This document shows positions 26,856-34,703 of a DNA stretch of 64,000 nt, one piece after another (the first letter of the stretch is position 1; each line of letters starts with the position of its first letter). The notes beneath the pieces were generated by a model. That model had not been told where the DNA came from. It searched no databases and worked only from the letters and a program-made list of their open reading frames with translations. This DNA is from Nocardia vinacea (GTDB lineage Bacteria > Actinomycetota > Actinomycetes > Mycobacteriales > Mycobacteriaceae), in contig NZ_CP109149.1 in the NCBI RefSeq assembly GCF_035920345.1, forward strand, positions 9,486,001 through 9,550,000. The letters run 5' to 3'. The translations under genes were made by a program, and so were the position numbers.

Positions 26856-27634
26856 GAGGCGGCTTTCAGCGCTCGCAGGGTCTCGAGTTCGATGGCCGTC
26901 GGCGGCTCGCCGATTTCGAGATCCGGCGCGACCCGCAGCTGCCAGCCGGTGGCATCGCGGACCTGCTCTACGGTCACGCCCGGATGTACCGCGACGAGGA
27001 TCAACTCGCCGGTTTCGTCGGGCCGCATCACCCCGAGGTCGGTGATCACCAGGGTCGGGCCGGCGCCGCGCAGGCCGAGTTTGGCGCGCTCGCCGGTGCC
27101 GTGACCGTGCCCGAAAGAGGTGATGAAGTCGACTTTGTCGACGAAGGATCGGCGCGACTGGCGCACGACGACGAACACCTCGCCACAGGAGGCGGCAATC
27201 TCGGGCGCGCCACCGGCTCCTGGCAAGCGGACCTTGGGACGGGTGTAGTCACCGCCGATGACGGTGGTGTTGATATTGCCGTACTTGTCGAGCTGCGCGG
27301 CCCCGAGGAACCCGATATCGATGCGACCCGGCTGCAGCCAGTAGTTGAAAATCTCCGGCACGCTGATCACCGCGTCGGCGGTCTCGGCGAGCACACCGTC
27401 ACCGATGGAAGCGGGCAGCCGATCCGGCTTCGAACCCAACGTTCCGGATTCGTAGATGAGGACCAGATCGGGCGCGTGGGTATTGCGTGCGAGATTGGCG
27501 GCCGTCGACGGCAGCCCGATCCCGACGAAGCACCGTTTGCCCGCGCCGAGTGCCCTGGCGGCGGCGATCGTCATCATCTCGTCGGCGGTGTATGTCGTTT
27601 CCATTGTGGCGGTGCGGGTTTCGGCGATGGTCAT
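26852..27634 (-). CDS. pcaJ: 3-oxoadipate CoA-transferase subunit B
   Basis: The 260-aa protein is the beta subunit of succinyl-CoA:3-ketoadipate CoA-transferase. KRCFVGIGLPSTAANLARNTHAPDLVLIYESGTLGS includes the catalytic Glu in the ESG motif; ISVPEIFNYWLQPGRIDIGFLGAAQLDKYGNINTT is typical of the family. It starts at ATG 27634, overlapping pcaI by 4 bp, and its stop overlaps pcaF. Confidence 0.92.
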   Translation of the reverse strand: MTIAETRTATMETTYTADEMMTIAAARALGAGKRCFVGIGLPSTAANLARNTHAPDLVLIYESGTLGSKPDRLPASIGDGVLAETADAVISVPEIFNYWLQPGRIDIGFLGAAQLDKYGNINTTVIGGDYTRPKVRLPGAGGAPEIAASCGEVFVVVRQSRRSFVDKVDFITSFGHGHGTGERAKLGLRGAGPTLVITDLGVMRPDETGELILVAVHPGVTVEQVRDATGWQLRVAPDLEIGEPPTAIELETLRALKAAS

Positions 27635-28452
27635 ACTGTCTCCGTGGTGGCGGTGTACACGTTTTCGTCGAGCCAGCGGGTGAAGTGGGCACGGTCTCGG
27701 CTGATCGCGTCCCAGGTCTTGTAGTAGTCGTTGTCGCGTTCGGAATAGCCCTGTGCGTAGGACGGATGCGCGCCGCCGGGCACCTCCGCGACGGCGGTCA
27801 CCGCCCACGCGGGCAGCACGATCGCGCCGGGCACCGGGGTCAGCTCGTCGACGATTTCCTCGACCGTGACCAGGCTGCGGCGCGCGGCGAGCACCGCCTC
27901 CTTCTGCACTCCGAGCAGTCCCCACAGCTGCACATTTCCGGCGCGATCGGCGCGCTGGGCGTGGATCACCGTGACATCGGGATTGATCGCGGGAACCGCG
28001 GTGAGCTGTTCCCCGGTGAACGGGCAGGTGATCGGTTTGATGGTGTCGGTGACCGTCGGCAGATCAGTGCCGACGTATCCGCGCAGCACGGCGAACGGCA
28101 ATCCGGACGCCCCCGCGACATAGCGATTCGCCATACCGGCGTGGCTGTGCTCCTCGATATCCAACGCCGCGGGCCAGGCATGCTGTACCGCGTCGCGGAA
28201 CCGGTGCAGTGAGCCGACGCCGGGATTACCGCCCCAGGAAAAGATCAGCTTGCGTGCACAACCGGCCCCGATCAGCTGGTCGTAGACGATGTCCGGCGTC
28301 ATCCGCACCAGCGTCAGATCCCGCTTGCGCTGGCGGATGATCTCTTGCCCGGCGGCCACCGGGATCAGATGCGTGAACCCCTCCAGCGCGACCGTATCGC
28401 CGTCGCGGACGAGTTCGCCGACCGCAGCTGCCAAGGAGGTAATCCTGGCCAT
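27631..28452 (-). CDS. pcaI: 3-oxoadipate CoA-transferase subunit A
   Basis: The 273-aa alpha subunit has LVRDGDTVALEGFTHLIPVAAGQEIIRQ, KLIFSWGGNPGVGSLHRFRDAV and INPDVTVIHAQRADRAGNVQLWG, all typical of CoA-transferase subunit A. I take ATG 28452 because AGGAG lies 5-6 nt upstream; the ATG at 28464 would contain that ribosome site. It is the first intact gene of the nine-gene unit ending with pcaR. A dehydrogenase remnant ends 1-2 nt before it. Confidence 0.92.
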   Translation of the reverse strand: MARITSLAAAVGELVRDGDTVALEGFTHLIPVAAGQEIIRQRKRDLTLVRMTPDIVYDQLIGAGCARKLIFSWGGNPGVGSLHRFRDAVQHAWPAALDIEEHSHAGMANRYVAGASGLPFAVLRGYVGTDLPTVTDTIKPITCPFTGEQLTAVPAINPDVTVIHAQRADRAGNVQLWGLLGVQKEAVLAARRSLVTVEEIVDELTPVPGAIVLPAWAVTAVAEVPGGAHPSYAQGYSERDNDYYKTWDAISRDRAHFTRWLDENVYTATTETV

Positions 28453-28453
28453 A

Positions 28454-28640
28454 TCACTCCTCATTCGAAATCGTGGAAACGCCGCTGCTCACCTGCCGAT
28501 GGCCGTGATAGACGGACGGATCCGAACCGCACAGACCGACGCCGAGCATGCGCACCAGGACATCGCCCGGCCATGCAAACCGGGTCCAGCAGTTCCGCGA
28601 GCGCTATCCGCTCGGGCGCAACCGAGGTAGCAGCCTTCAC
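28454..28640 (-). pseudogene. Frameshifted N-terminal remnant of a Zn-dependent alcohol dehydrogenase
   Basis: Read in two frames, this stretch gives KAATSVAPERIALAELLDPV (start-like, from GTG 28640) and then GDVLVRMLGVGLCGSDPSVY, followed by HGHR and a TGA at 28456-28454. The second part is the classical N-terminal segment of medium-chain zinc dehydrogenases, including the first zinc Cys in GLCGSD. A single-base slip around 28560-28575 separates the two. Only ~60 codons remain, and the reading ends immediately before the pcaI ATG, so pcaI now takes the place of the rest of the gene. Confidence 0.65.
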
Positions 28641-28650
28641 GATGCCGCAT

Positions 28651-28686
28651 TGTTCGCAATCCGTACAATTGGTTGTTATGCGAACA
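28651..28686. promoter_or_regulatory. Inverted repeat, candidate PcaR operator and promoter of the pca operon
   Basis: TGTTCGCA (28651-28658) and TGCGAACA (28679-28686) form perfect 8-bp arms around a 20-nt AT-rich spacer that could hold core promoter elements. The left half, GTTCGCAATCCGTAC, resembles the Pseudomonas PcaR site GTTCGATAATCGCAC at 10 of 15 positions. It lies ~200 bp upstream of pcaI, between the two pseudogenes. Binding by the operon's own IclR protein is an inference. Confidence 0.5.
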
Positions 28687-28765
28687 TCGTAGGTCGGATT
28701 CGATGGTGACTCAAGTCCCAAATATCGATCGATGGCACCGCTCGGCGATCCATCGTCGCCGTGGC

Positions 28766-29289
28766 AGCTTCCACATCCTTTCGCGCGCAAGCGATCCCGC
28801 TGGCATCGCCGATGTGTCCGGGGAGAAACTGCTCTTCCTGCAGCTCGCCGACGCACCGCACCTGACCATGGATGTGCTGCAGTGGAGCCGCCACTACTGG
28901 CTGTTTCCCGGCCAAGGGGCCTTCGATCTGCCCGCGTTCCTCGGCTATGTTCTCGATGCCGGACACACCGGGCCGCTGTCGCTCGAAGTGTTCAATGATG
29001 TTTTCCGCCAAGCCGATCCGGCGCGCCCGTGACGCGATGCGTTCGCTGCTGTGGCTGCAGGAGCAATACGGTGGGATCGCGGCCGATACCGCCGCGCCCG
29101 CGCTGCACGGCCACGCCTTCACCCAGCTCAGCGTCGGCAGCGCCCCCGCGGCGCGTCAGCGCCTTCACCTTCGGTCGCCGCATTCTCCGCGCGCGAGACA
29201 TTCCGCTCGAAGACCTCGGCGCACCGGATGCGGCGCCGCTGTCACGCGAGGACTACTCGCGCCTGCGCGCCGAGGCGATCGCGGCGTAG
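28766..29289 (+). pseudogene. Decayed 3-dehydroshikimate dehydratase (QuiC-type) gene
   Basis: Frame 1 from about 28766 encodes SFHILSRASDPAGIADVSGE, KLLFLQLADAPHLTMDVLQW and FPGQGAFDLPAFLGYVLDAG, ending LSLEVFNDVFRQADPARP and a stop at 29030-29032. The continuation RDAMRSLLWLQEQYGG is in another frame after ~29025, so there is a frameshift. These are middle-barrel motifs of the sugar-phosphate-isomerase-fold dehydratase half of bifunctional dehydratase/4-HPPD-like proteins, which make protocatechuate from 3-dehydroshikimate. The N-terminus and most of the C-terminal half are missing. The distal piece ending near 29289 (PLSREDYSRLRAEAIAA) is in a third frame and I cannot assign it. The neighbouring pca operon would use its product. 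Confidence 0.65.
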
Positions 29290-29309
29290 AGATGCGCGGT
29301 GCGGGCGGA

Positions 29310-29804
29310 TCAGGCGGCGAAGAGGCCGACCAGGGTTCCGCTCGCGACAACGTGGTCCGTGATGGCAGATCGGACCACGTCGGCCGTGGTTTCCTTGGTG
29401 AATCCGGGCTTTTGGTCGAGGGCGTAGAGGCGGAAGAAGTACCGGTGCGGCTGGTCGCCGACCGGCGGTCGCGGACCGCTCCAGCCGATTTCACCGAAGT
29501 CATTGGGCCCCGCGACGGCCATGGGCGGCGGCGCGTCCGCCCGGACACTGGTCGCGTTCGGCGCGATGCCGGTCATCAGCCAGTGGGTGAACGGCCCGCC
29601 CGGTGCGTCCTCGTCCTCGCAAAGCAGGACGAGCTCTACGGCGTCGTCGGGGATACCACTCCACTCGAGCGGCGGGGCAACGTTTCCGCCGTCGTAGGAG
29701 TAGCGGTCCGGAATCGTCGCGTGGTCGGTGAACGCGGCACTGTGCAGGTCCGCGCGTGCCGGCGTCCGTCGCACGTCAGATCGCTGGCTGGTGGGATTCG
29801 CCAT
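29310..29804 (-). CDS. YbhB/YbcL (Raf kinase inhibitor-like, PEBP) protein
   Basis: The 164-aa protein matches the bacterial PEBP family: YDGGNVAPPLEWSGIPDDAVELVLLCEDEDAPGG (the ligand-binding DxDAP loop) and FTHWLMTGIAPNATSV, then PHRYFFRLYALD. The biological role of bacterial members is unclear. ATG 29804 has GGAGG 5 nt upstream. It stands alone between a pseudogene and the DUF2267 gene. Confidence 0.85.
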   Translation of the reverse strand: MANPTSQRSDVRRTPARADLHSAAFTDHATIPDRYSYDGGNVAPPLEWSGIPDDAVELVLLCEDEDAPGGPFTHWLMTGIAPNATSVRADAPPPMAVAGPNDFGEIGWSGPRPPVGDQPHRYFFRLYALDQKPGFTKETTADVVRSAITDHVVASGTLVGLFAA

Positions 29805-29926
29805 AGTTTCCTCCGGTCGATCGATGGTTCGAAGCTGCCTCGGAATCGGAGAGGTTCGCGCTGATCTCGTACTCGCCGAGCAGCGTCAATGTGCGGGTTA
29901 CCGCTGGACTATCTGTTAAACCGTGG

Positions 29927-30505
29927 CTAATAGACGGCCTCGTACTTACCGGTCTGATCCGATGACATAGCGGCCAGCCGCTGATCGATGCGCGCGAGCG
30001 TATCCGAGAGTGATTCGACCGACCGTTCCAGTCGATCCAACCGGTTGGCCGTGCCGTGCCTGGCTGTCTTGGGTGGGGCCGTCTCGGCGGACAACAGGAG
30101 CTCGCGCAGTGTGGGTGGCAGTTGTTCGAGGGCGTGCTCCAGCGTGCCGGGGGAGAACCGGTCCCGCAGCGCCGCGCTCAAACAGGTCACCGTAAACGGC
30201 ACGTCGCCGTCGGAGATCGTGGCCTCCGCGGCGAAGAGCTGGACGAATTCGGTTTGGTCGTAGCGTTTCGGAACGTCGCTCGGACGCCAGCCCTCGTAGT
30301 AAATGCCGCGCAACAGCTCCGGGAGCTGCGCGCCGAGATGCGCTGCCGCATCCACCGTCAGACGGTCACGCACCGTATGCAACCACGCGCGGAGCACGCG
30401 GTATGCGTAGCGGCGATCACTGGTACCCAGGCACTCCATAACGGTGTCGAGCCAGATTCGCGCTGTCTGTTCGGTGTGGGCGAATGGGTCACCTCCGCGG
30501 TTCAT
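29927..30505 (-). CDS. DUF2267-domain protein
   Basis: The 192-aa protein contains DUF2267: ARIWLDTVMECLGTSDRRYAYRVLRAWLHTVRDRLTVDAAAHLGAQLPELLRGIYYEGWRP is typical (a helical domain of unknown function, often regulated by stress). The C-terminus adds an amphipathic RLDRLERSVESLSDTLARIDQRLAAM segment that should form a coiled coil. GAAGGGAAG precedes ATG 30505; a start at 30565 is possible but has no homology. Confidence 0.75.
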   Translation of the reverse strand: MNRGGDPFAHTEQTARIWLDTVMECLGTSDRRYAYRVLRAWLHTVRDRLTVDAAAHLGAQLPELLRGIYYEGWRPSDVPKRYDQTEFVQLFAAEATISDGDVPFTVTCLSAALRDRFSPGTLEHALEQLPPTLRELLLSAETAPPKTARHGTANRLDRLERSVESLSDTLARIDQRLAAMSSDQTGKYEAVY

Positions 30506-30570
30506 TTCGACTTCCCTTCGGTCTCGTGAATCCACTACCCAGGGTAGGCCGATCGAACCCGTCATATGTG

Positions 30571-30987
30571 TTATAACCGCAGCTCACGCCTATCCGCCTG
30601 TCCTCCGCGCCAGATCGGGCAGCGCCGTGGCGTAGCGGCCTTCGAACAGCAGCGACAGGGGGCATCGGTTTCGTCCGTGGCCGAATCGACGAACATGATG
30701 CCGATCGAGCTGGCGGTCGCGGATCCCTCGGGTGCGATGGAAACCGGGCAGCCGAGCACCAACGGCTTATCGGGTAGGTCGCCGAGCTCGATCATGTACC
30801 GGCGCAGCGCCGTGGCACAGGCGGTGGGCACGATGTCGTCGACGGTGGTATCGCTGCACTTCGACAACCGCTTGACACGGTCCAATTCGATTGCGGCCGT
30901 GCTGATCCGGCGATGTGGGCCGACCTAGTCGACGTTGAGTGGTGATCGTGGTGCCGCGAACGGTCCGAAATGCTTCGTCAAATCTGG
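30571..30987 (-). pseudogene. Remnant of a wax ester synthase/diacylglycerol acyltransferase
   Basis: In one frame the minus strand reads APRSPLNVD, an in-frame TAG near 30927, then VGPHRRISTAAIELDRVKRL and TTVDDIVPTACATALRRYMI, with PLVLGCPVSIAPEG and IGIMFVDSATDETD. These are the central and C-terminal blocks of WS/DGAT enzymes (the NDVVLA-like and PVS boxes). Beyond DETD the frame is lost, and a further slip would give LLFEGRYATALPDLARR. Neither the N-terminal HHxxxDG active site nor the C-terminus is present. It ends immediately upstream of the meta-cleavage promoter. Confidence 0.65.
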
Positions 30988-31006
30988 ATGGGCGTCATTC
31001 TGACGT

Positions 31007-31058
31007 TTTCATCATTTCCTCTTGACAGAGACTGTGATCGTGACTGATGATTTCATCA
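31007..31058 (+). promoter_or_regulatory. Promoter and candidate TetR operators of the meta-cleavage operon
   Basis: A perfect -35 hexamer TTGACA is at 31022-31027; GATGAT at 31046-31051 can act as the -10 with an 18-bp spacer. The -10 lies inside the inverted repeat TGATGA-TT-TCATCA (31045-31058). A second TTTCATCA is at 31007-31014, upstream of the -35. The same 8-mer (as TGATGAAA) recurs at 39425-39432 in the promoter region of the TetR gene that follows this operon. Confidence 0.55.
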
Positions 31059-31078
31059 ACAAAGTCGTGGAGGTAGCT

Positions 31079-31942
31079 GTGACAAGCATCGACAAGGGGG
31101 TCGGCGCCGGACGGACGGTCCGGGTCGGCCAGCGCGAGGTCTTCTTCGGCGAGGTCGGATCCGGTCCCGCGGTGGTGCTGCTGCACGGTGGCGGGCCGGG
31201 TGCGACGGGCCTGTCGAACTATTCGCGCAATATCGAGGCGCTGGCGCAGCGATTTCGCGTGATCGTGCCGGATATGCCTGGCTACGGGCGCTCTTCGAAG
31301 GTTGTCGATCAGTCCGACCCGTTCGGCGACCTCGCGCGGGCGATCGGAGGTTTGCTGGACGAACTCGGCCTGGACTCGGCGCACCTGGTCGGCAACTCCT
31401 ACGGCGGTGCCGCCGCGCTGCGGTTGGCGATGGACCGGCCGGAAAAGGTGGGCCGAATGATCCTGATGGGCCCCGGCGGTGTCGGCTCCACGCGCGCACT
31501 GCCGACCAAGGGCCTGCAGGAGTTGCTCGCTTACTATCCGGGCAGCGGACCGAGCCGGGAGAAGATCACCCGGTTCATCCGCGAGTACCTAGTGTTCGAC
31601 GGCGCCGCGGTGCCCGACGAGCTCATCGAGCTGCGATTCCAGGCCAGCATCGATCCCGAGGTGATCGCGAATCCGCCGCTGCGCCGTCCCTCCGGACCGC
31701 TGGCCCTGCGGACGCTGTGGCGGATGGATTTCACCCGGGACTCCCGGCTGCGCGAGGTGGCCCATCCGACCCTGGTCATCTGGGGCGCCGATGACAAGGT
31801 CAACCGTCCCGCGGGTGGCCGGATGCTGGCCGATGCGATGCCGAACTGCGATCTGTACCTGGCGGCCGAGACCGGCCACTGGGTGCAGTGGGAACGCGCC
31901 GAACTGTTCAACGCACTGGCCACCGCATTCCTCGAGGCATAG
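31079..31942 (+). CDS. mhpC: meta-Cleavage product hydrolase (MhpC/HsaD-like)
   Basis: The 287-aa alpha/beta hydrolase cleaves the C-C bond of the ring-fission product to give 2-hydroxypenta-2,4-dienoate and an acid. It has VVLLHGGGPGATGLSNYSRNI (oxyanion region), VIVPDMPGYGRSSK, the nucleophile elbow LVGNSYGGAAALRLA (Ser near 117), LVIWGADDKVNRPAGG (Asp) and AETGHWVQWE (His). The GTG at 31079 has GGAGG 5 nt upstream. It is the first gene of an eight-gene unit. Confidence 0.86.
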   Translation: MTSIDKGVGAGRTVRVGQREVFFGEVGSGPAVVLLHGGGPGATGLSNYSRNIEALAQRFRVIVPDMPGYGRSSKVVDQSDPFGDLARAIGGLLDELGLDSAHLVGNSYGGAAALRLAMDRPEKVGRMILMGPGGVGSTRALPTKGLQELLAYYPGSGPSREKITRFIREYLVFDGAAVPDELIELRFQASIDPEVIANPPLRRPSGPLALRTLWRMDFTRDSRLREVAHPTLVIWGADDKVNRPAGGRMLADAMPNCDLYLAAETGHWVQWERAELFNALATAFLEA

Positions 31943-31944
31943 CG

Positions 31945-32973
31945 ATGAACGGTTTTCTGCGCCCCAACACCGACGCCTCGGTGTTCGGCTCGGTGCACAT
32001 GGGATACGTTGCGGTGCAATCGAATCTGCTGCCGGATTGGCGTCGCTTCGGTGCCGAGGCGATCGGCATGCACGTGGACGAGGTAGACCGCGATGCGCTG
32101 CGCCTGCGGCTGGACGAGCGCGCCTGCCGGTTCCTCATCGAGCGTGGTTCGGCCGAGGATGTCACCGCATTGGGCTGGCACGTCGACGACCACGAAACCT
32201 TCGACCGCATCATCGCCCGGGTGACCGATCGCGGTGTCCCGGTCGTCGAGGGCACCCCGGAAGAGACCGCGCTGCGCGGCGTGGACCGACTGTGGCGCTT
32301 TCCGGGCCCGAAAGGTATTGCACAGGAAATCTTCACGGCCCCGATAACCACACCCGAACCACTGCGGATGCTCAGCTCCGGATGGGTGACAGGGGAGGCC
32401 GGAATGGGCCACGTCGCGATCGTTTCGCGCGAACCGGAAGCGATGCGTGGCTACTACCACACGGTTTTCGACTCCCGACTGACCGATTACATCGACGAGA
32501 ACGTCTCCGGGTTGAAGATGAAGATCCGATTCCTGCGGGTCAACGAGCGTCACCATTCGATCGCCATCGCCAATATTCGCGGAGTCAAGATCGACCCACT
32601 GCGAACCCGGGTGCAGCACATCAATATTCAGTCCGCGACCTTGGACGACATGCTGGCATCCTTTCAGCGCGTCACCGATCTCGGCTTCCGCATGCAGTGG
32701 TCGGTCGGCCAGCACACCAACGACCGCGAACTGTCCTACTACTGCGTGACCCCGTCCGGCTTCGAACTCGAGGTCGGCTGGAACCCGATCGTGATCGGTC
32801 CCGAACTCGAATCCACCTGGGAACCGACGACCTACCAGGGCATCAGCATCTGGGGCCACACGACGGTGGGGGAGACGGTGCTGGACAAATTCGCCCAATT
32901 CCGCCAAGCGCTGCGGACCTCGACCACACCGGAGATCACCGTCCCGCAACTGGCAGGAGGACTTTCACGATGA
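31945..32973 (+). CDS. Type I extradiol (vicinal oxygen chelate) ring-cleavage dioxygenase
   Basis: The 342-aa protein is a two-module VOC extradiol dioxygenase: an N-terminal VFGSVHMGYVAVQS module, and a catalytic C-terminal module with GMGHVAIVSREP (His ligand), RVQHINIQSATLDDM (second His) and SGFELEVGWN (Glu). It performs Fe(II)-dependent meta-cleavage of a catechol-type substrate. E. coli MhpB, which does the equivalent step, is of the unrelated LigB type, so the mhp label applies only to the pathway. It starts 2 bp after the hydrolase stop and overlaps the hydroxylase by 4 bp. Confidence 0.86.
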   Translation: MNGFLRPNTDASVFGSVHMGYVAVQSNLLPDWRRFGAEAIGMHVDEVDRDALRLRLDERACRFLIERGSAEDVTALGWHVDDHETFDRIIARVTDRGVPVVEGTPEETALRGVDRLWRFPGPKGIAQEIFTAPITTPEPLRMLSSGWVTGEAGMGHVAIVSREPEAMRGYYHTVFDSRLTDYIDENVSGLKMKIRFLRVNERHHSIAIANIRGVKIDPLRTRVQHINIQSATLDDMLASFQRVTDLGFRMQWSVGQHTNDRELSYYCVTPSGFELEVGWNPIVIGPELESTWEPTTYQGISIWGHTTVGETVLDKFAQFRQALRTSTTPEITVPQLAGGLSR

Positions 32974-34703
32974 GTACCACCGACTACGACGTGGTGGTCG
33001 TCGGTCTCGGCCCGACCGGCCTGACGCTGGCCAACCTGCTGGGGCGGCGCGGCGTGCGCGTGCTCGTCCTGGAACGGGAACCGGAGTACTACGGACTCGC
33101 GCGTGCGGTCTACACCGACGACGAAGGCATGCGCATCTTCCAAACCGCCGGTGCGGCAGACGAACTCGCGGCCGATATGAATATCGACTCCACCGTGCAA
33201 TGGGTGCGCGCCGATGGCCGGGTGCTGGTGCAGTTCCACCAGACCGACCGTCCGCTGGGGTGGCCGGTGGTCAACTTCCTGTACCAGCCATACCTGGAGA
33301 ACACCCTCGAAAGTGCCCTTGGGCGCTATCCCCATGTCACCGTCCGCCGCGGACGCGAGGTCATCGATTTCGACCAGGGCGAATCCGGCGTGAGCGTCGA
33401 ACATGCCGAGTGCCGGGGCACCGGATACGGCAACCGCGCACCGGATACCGATCCGCGGACCGCGGAGCGGGTGCGCGCGAAATTCTTGGTCGGATGCGAC
33501 GGCGGGCGCAGTGTGGTGCGCACCAAGCTCGGTATCGATATGAGCGGGACCAGCTTTCCCGAGCGTTGGCTCGTGGTGGACCTGAAGGCCAAGGACGGCA
33601 TCGACGCGTTTCGGCATCTGCCGTATTTCAACTTCGTCTGCGATCCGGCAATGCCGATCGTGTCGTGCCCACAACCGGATGGGCATCACCGCTTCGAGTT
33701 CATGCTGACCGAATCGCAGACCAAAGAGGAGATGGAAGATCCGGAGAACGTCCGCCGTCACATCGCGCGCTTTATCGATCCGGACGAGGTCGAAGTGCTG
33801 CGCAAGCTGGTCTACACCTTCAATGCCGTGGTCGCCGACCGGTGGCGGGATGGGCGGATCCTCATCGCCGGTGACGCCGCGCATATGACGCCGCAGTTCG
33901 TCGGACAGGGCATGAACTCCGGGGTGCGCGATGCCGACAACCTGTCGTGGAAGCTCACCGCAATCCTCGAACAGGGTGCGGACCTGCGGATTCTGGACAG
34001 CTACGAGTCCGAGCGGCGGCCGCACGCCAAGGCGATGATCGATTTTTCGGTACTGAACAAGAACATCGTCTCCTTCGACAACAAACTGGTAGCGGCGGCC
34101 CGGGATATCGCACTCACCACGGCGCTACGAGTGCCCGGGCTGGGCGGCTGGATTCGCGCCGCGAAGATGAAACCGGCACCGCGCTTCCGTCGCGGTGGGT
34201 ACCTTGGCCTACCCCGGCGTGGGCTGCGCGGCGTGGAAGGCACGCTCGCCCCGCAGCCGGTCGTACGGACCTACGACGGACGGCCTCGGCGTTTCGACGA
34301 TGTGCTCGGCCTCGGATTCGCGGTCGTCGGCAACGGGGTCGATCCGCGCGCTGTGCTCGGAGCCGACGATCTGGCGAGGTTGCGGGCCCGGGGTGCTCGT
34401 TTCGTCACCGTGTATCCGCTCGGCGGGCGACCGCAGGGGCAGCCGGGTGACGGCCGCATTACCGGCGACGACTACGCCGATATCGAAGACCACACCGGCG
34501 CTTTGACCCGCTGGTTCGCCAAGGCGGGCGTCGGGACCGGCGGCGTGGTGCTGCTGCGCCCGGACAAGTTCGTCTTCGGTACCGCCGCTGCCGGGCGCAG
34601 CGGGTCCTTGATCGCCGAACTCTTCCGGCAGCTCACCGGGCCGATTCCGGTGCGGCCGCAATCGGATTCGGTCCAGGACCGTCACCTCGAGGAGGCTCGA
34701 TGA
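32970..34703 (+). CDS. mhpA: FAD-dependent aromatic hydroxylase (MhpA-like)
   Basis: The 577-aa flavoprotein monooxygenase has VVVVGLGPTGLTLANLLGRRG, the FLVGCDGGRSVVRTKLGI (GD/DG) motif, and DGRILIAGDAAHMTPQFVGQGMNSGVRDADNLSWKL. Family members such as 3-(3-hydroxyphenyl)propionate hydroxylase add an ortho hydroxyl to give the catechol cleaved by the preceding dioxygenase. The C-terminal ~150 residues form the thioredoxin-like extra domain of this subgroup. GGAGG is 9 nt before ATG 32970. The natural substrate is not determined. Confidence 0.85.
   Translation: MSTTDYDVVVVGLGPTGLTLANLLGRRGVRVLVLEREPEYYGLARAVYTDDEGMRIFQTAGAADELAADMNIDSTVQWVRADGRVLVQFHQTDRPLGWPVVNFLYQPYLENTLESALGRYPHVTVRRGREVIDFDQGESGVSVEHAECRGTGYGNRAPDTDPRTAERVRAKFLVGCDGGRSVVRTKLGIDMSGTSFPERWLVVDLKAKDGIDAFRHLPYFNFVCDPAMPIVSCPQPDGHHRFEFMLTESQTKEEMEDPENVRRHIARFIDPDEVEVLRKLVYTFNAVVADRWRDGRILIAGDAAHMTPQFVGQGMNSGVRDADNLSWKLTAILEQGADLRILDSYESERRPHAKAMIDFSVLNKNIVSFDNKLVAAARDIALTTALRVPGLGGWIRAAKMKPAPRFRRGGYLGLPRRGLRGVEGTLAPQPVVRTYDGRPRRFDDVLGLGFAVVGNGVDPRAVLGADDLARLRARGARFVTVYPLGGRPQGQPGDGRITGDDYADIEDHTGALTRWFAKAGVGTGGVVLLRPDKFVFGTAAAGRSGSLIAELFRQLTGPIPVRPQSDSVQDRHLEEAR

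Noticed and set aside
31534..34025. Long minus-strand frames opposite the hydrolase, dioxygenase and hydroxylase genes
   Set aside because: Codon-bias shadows; the + strand carries the conserved enzymes with tight overlaps.
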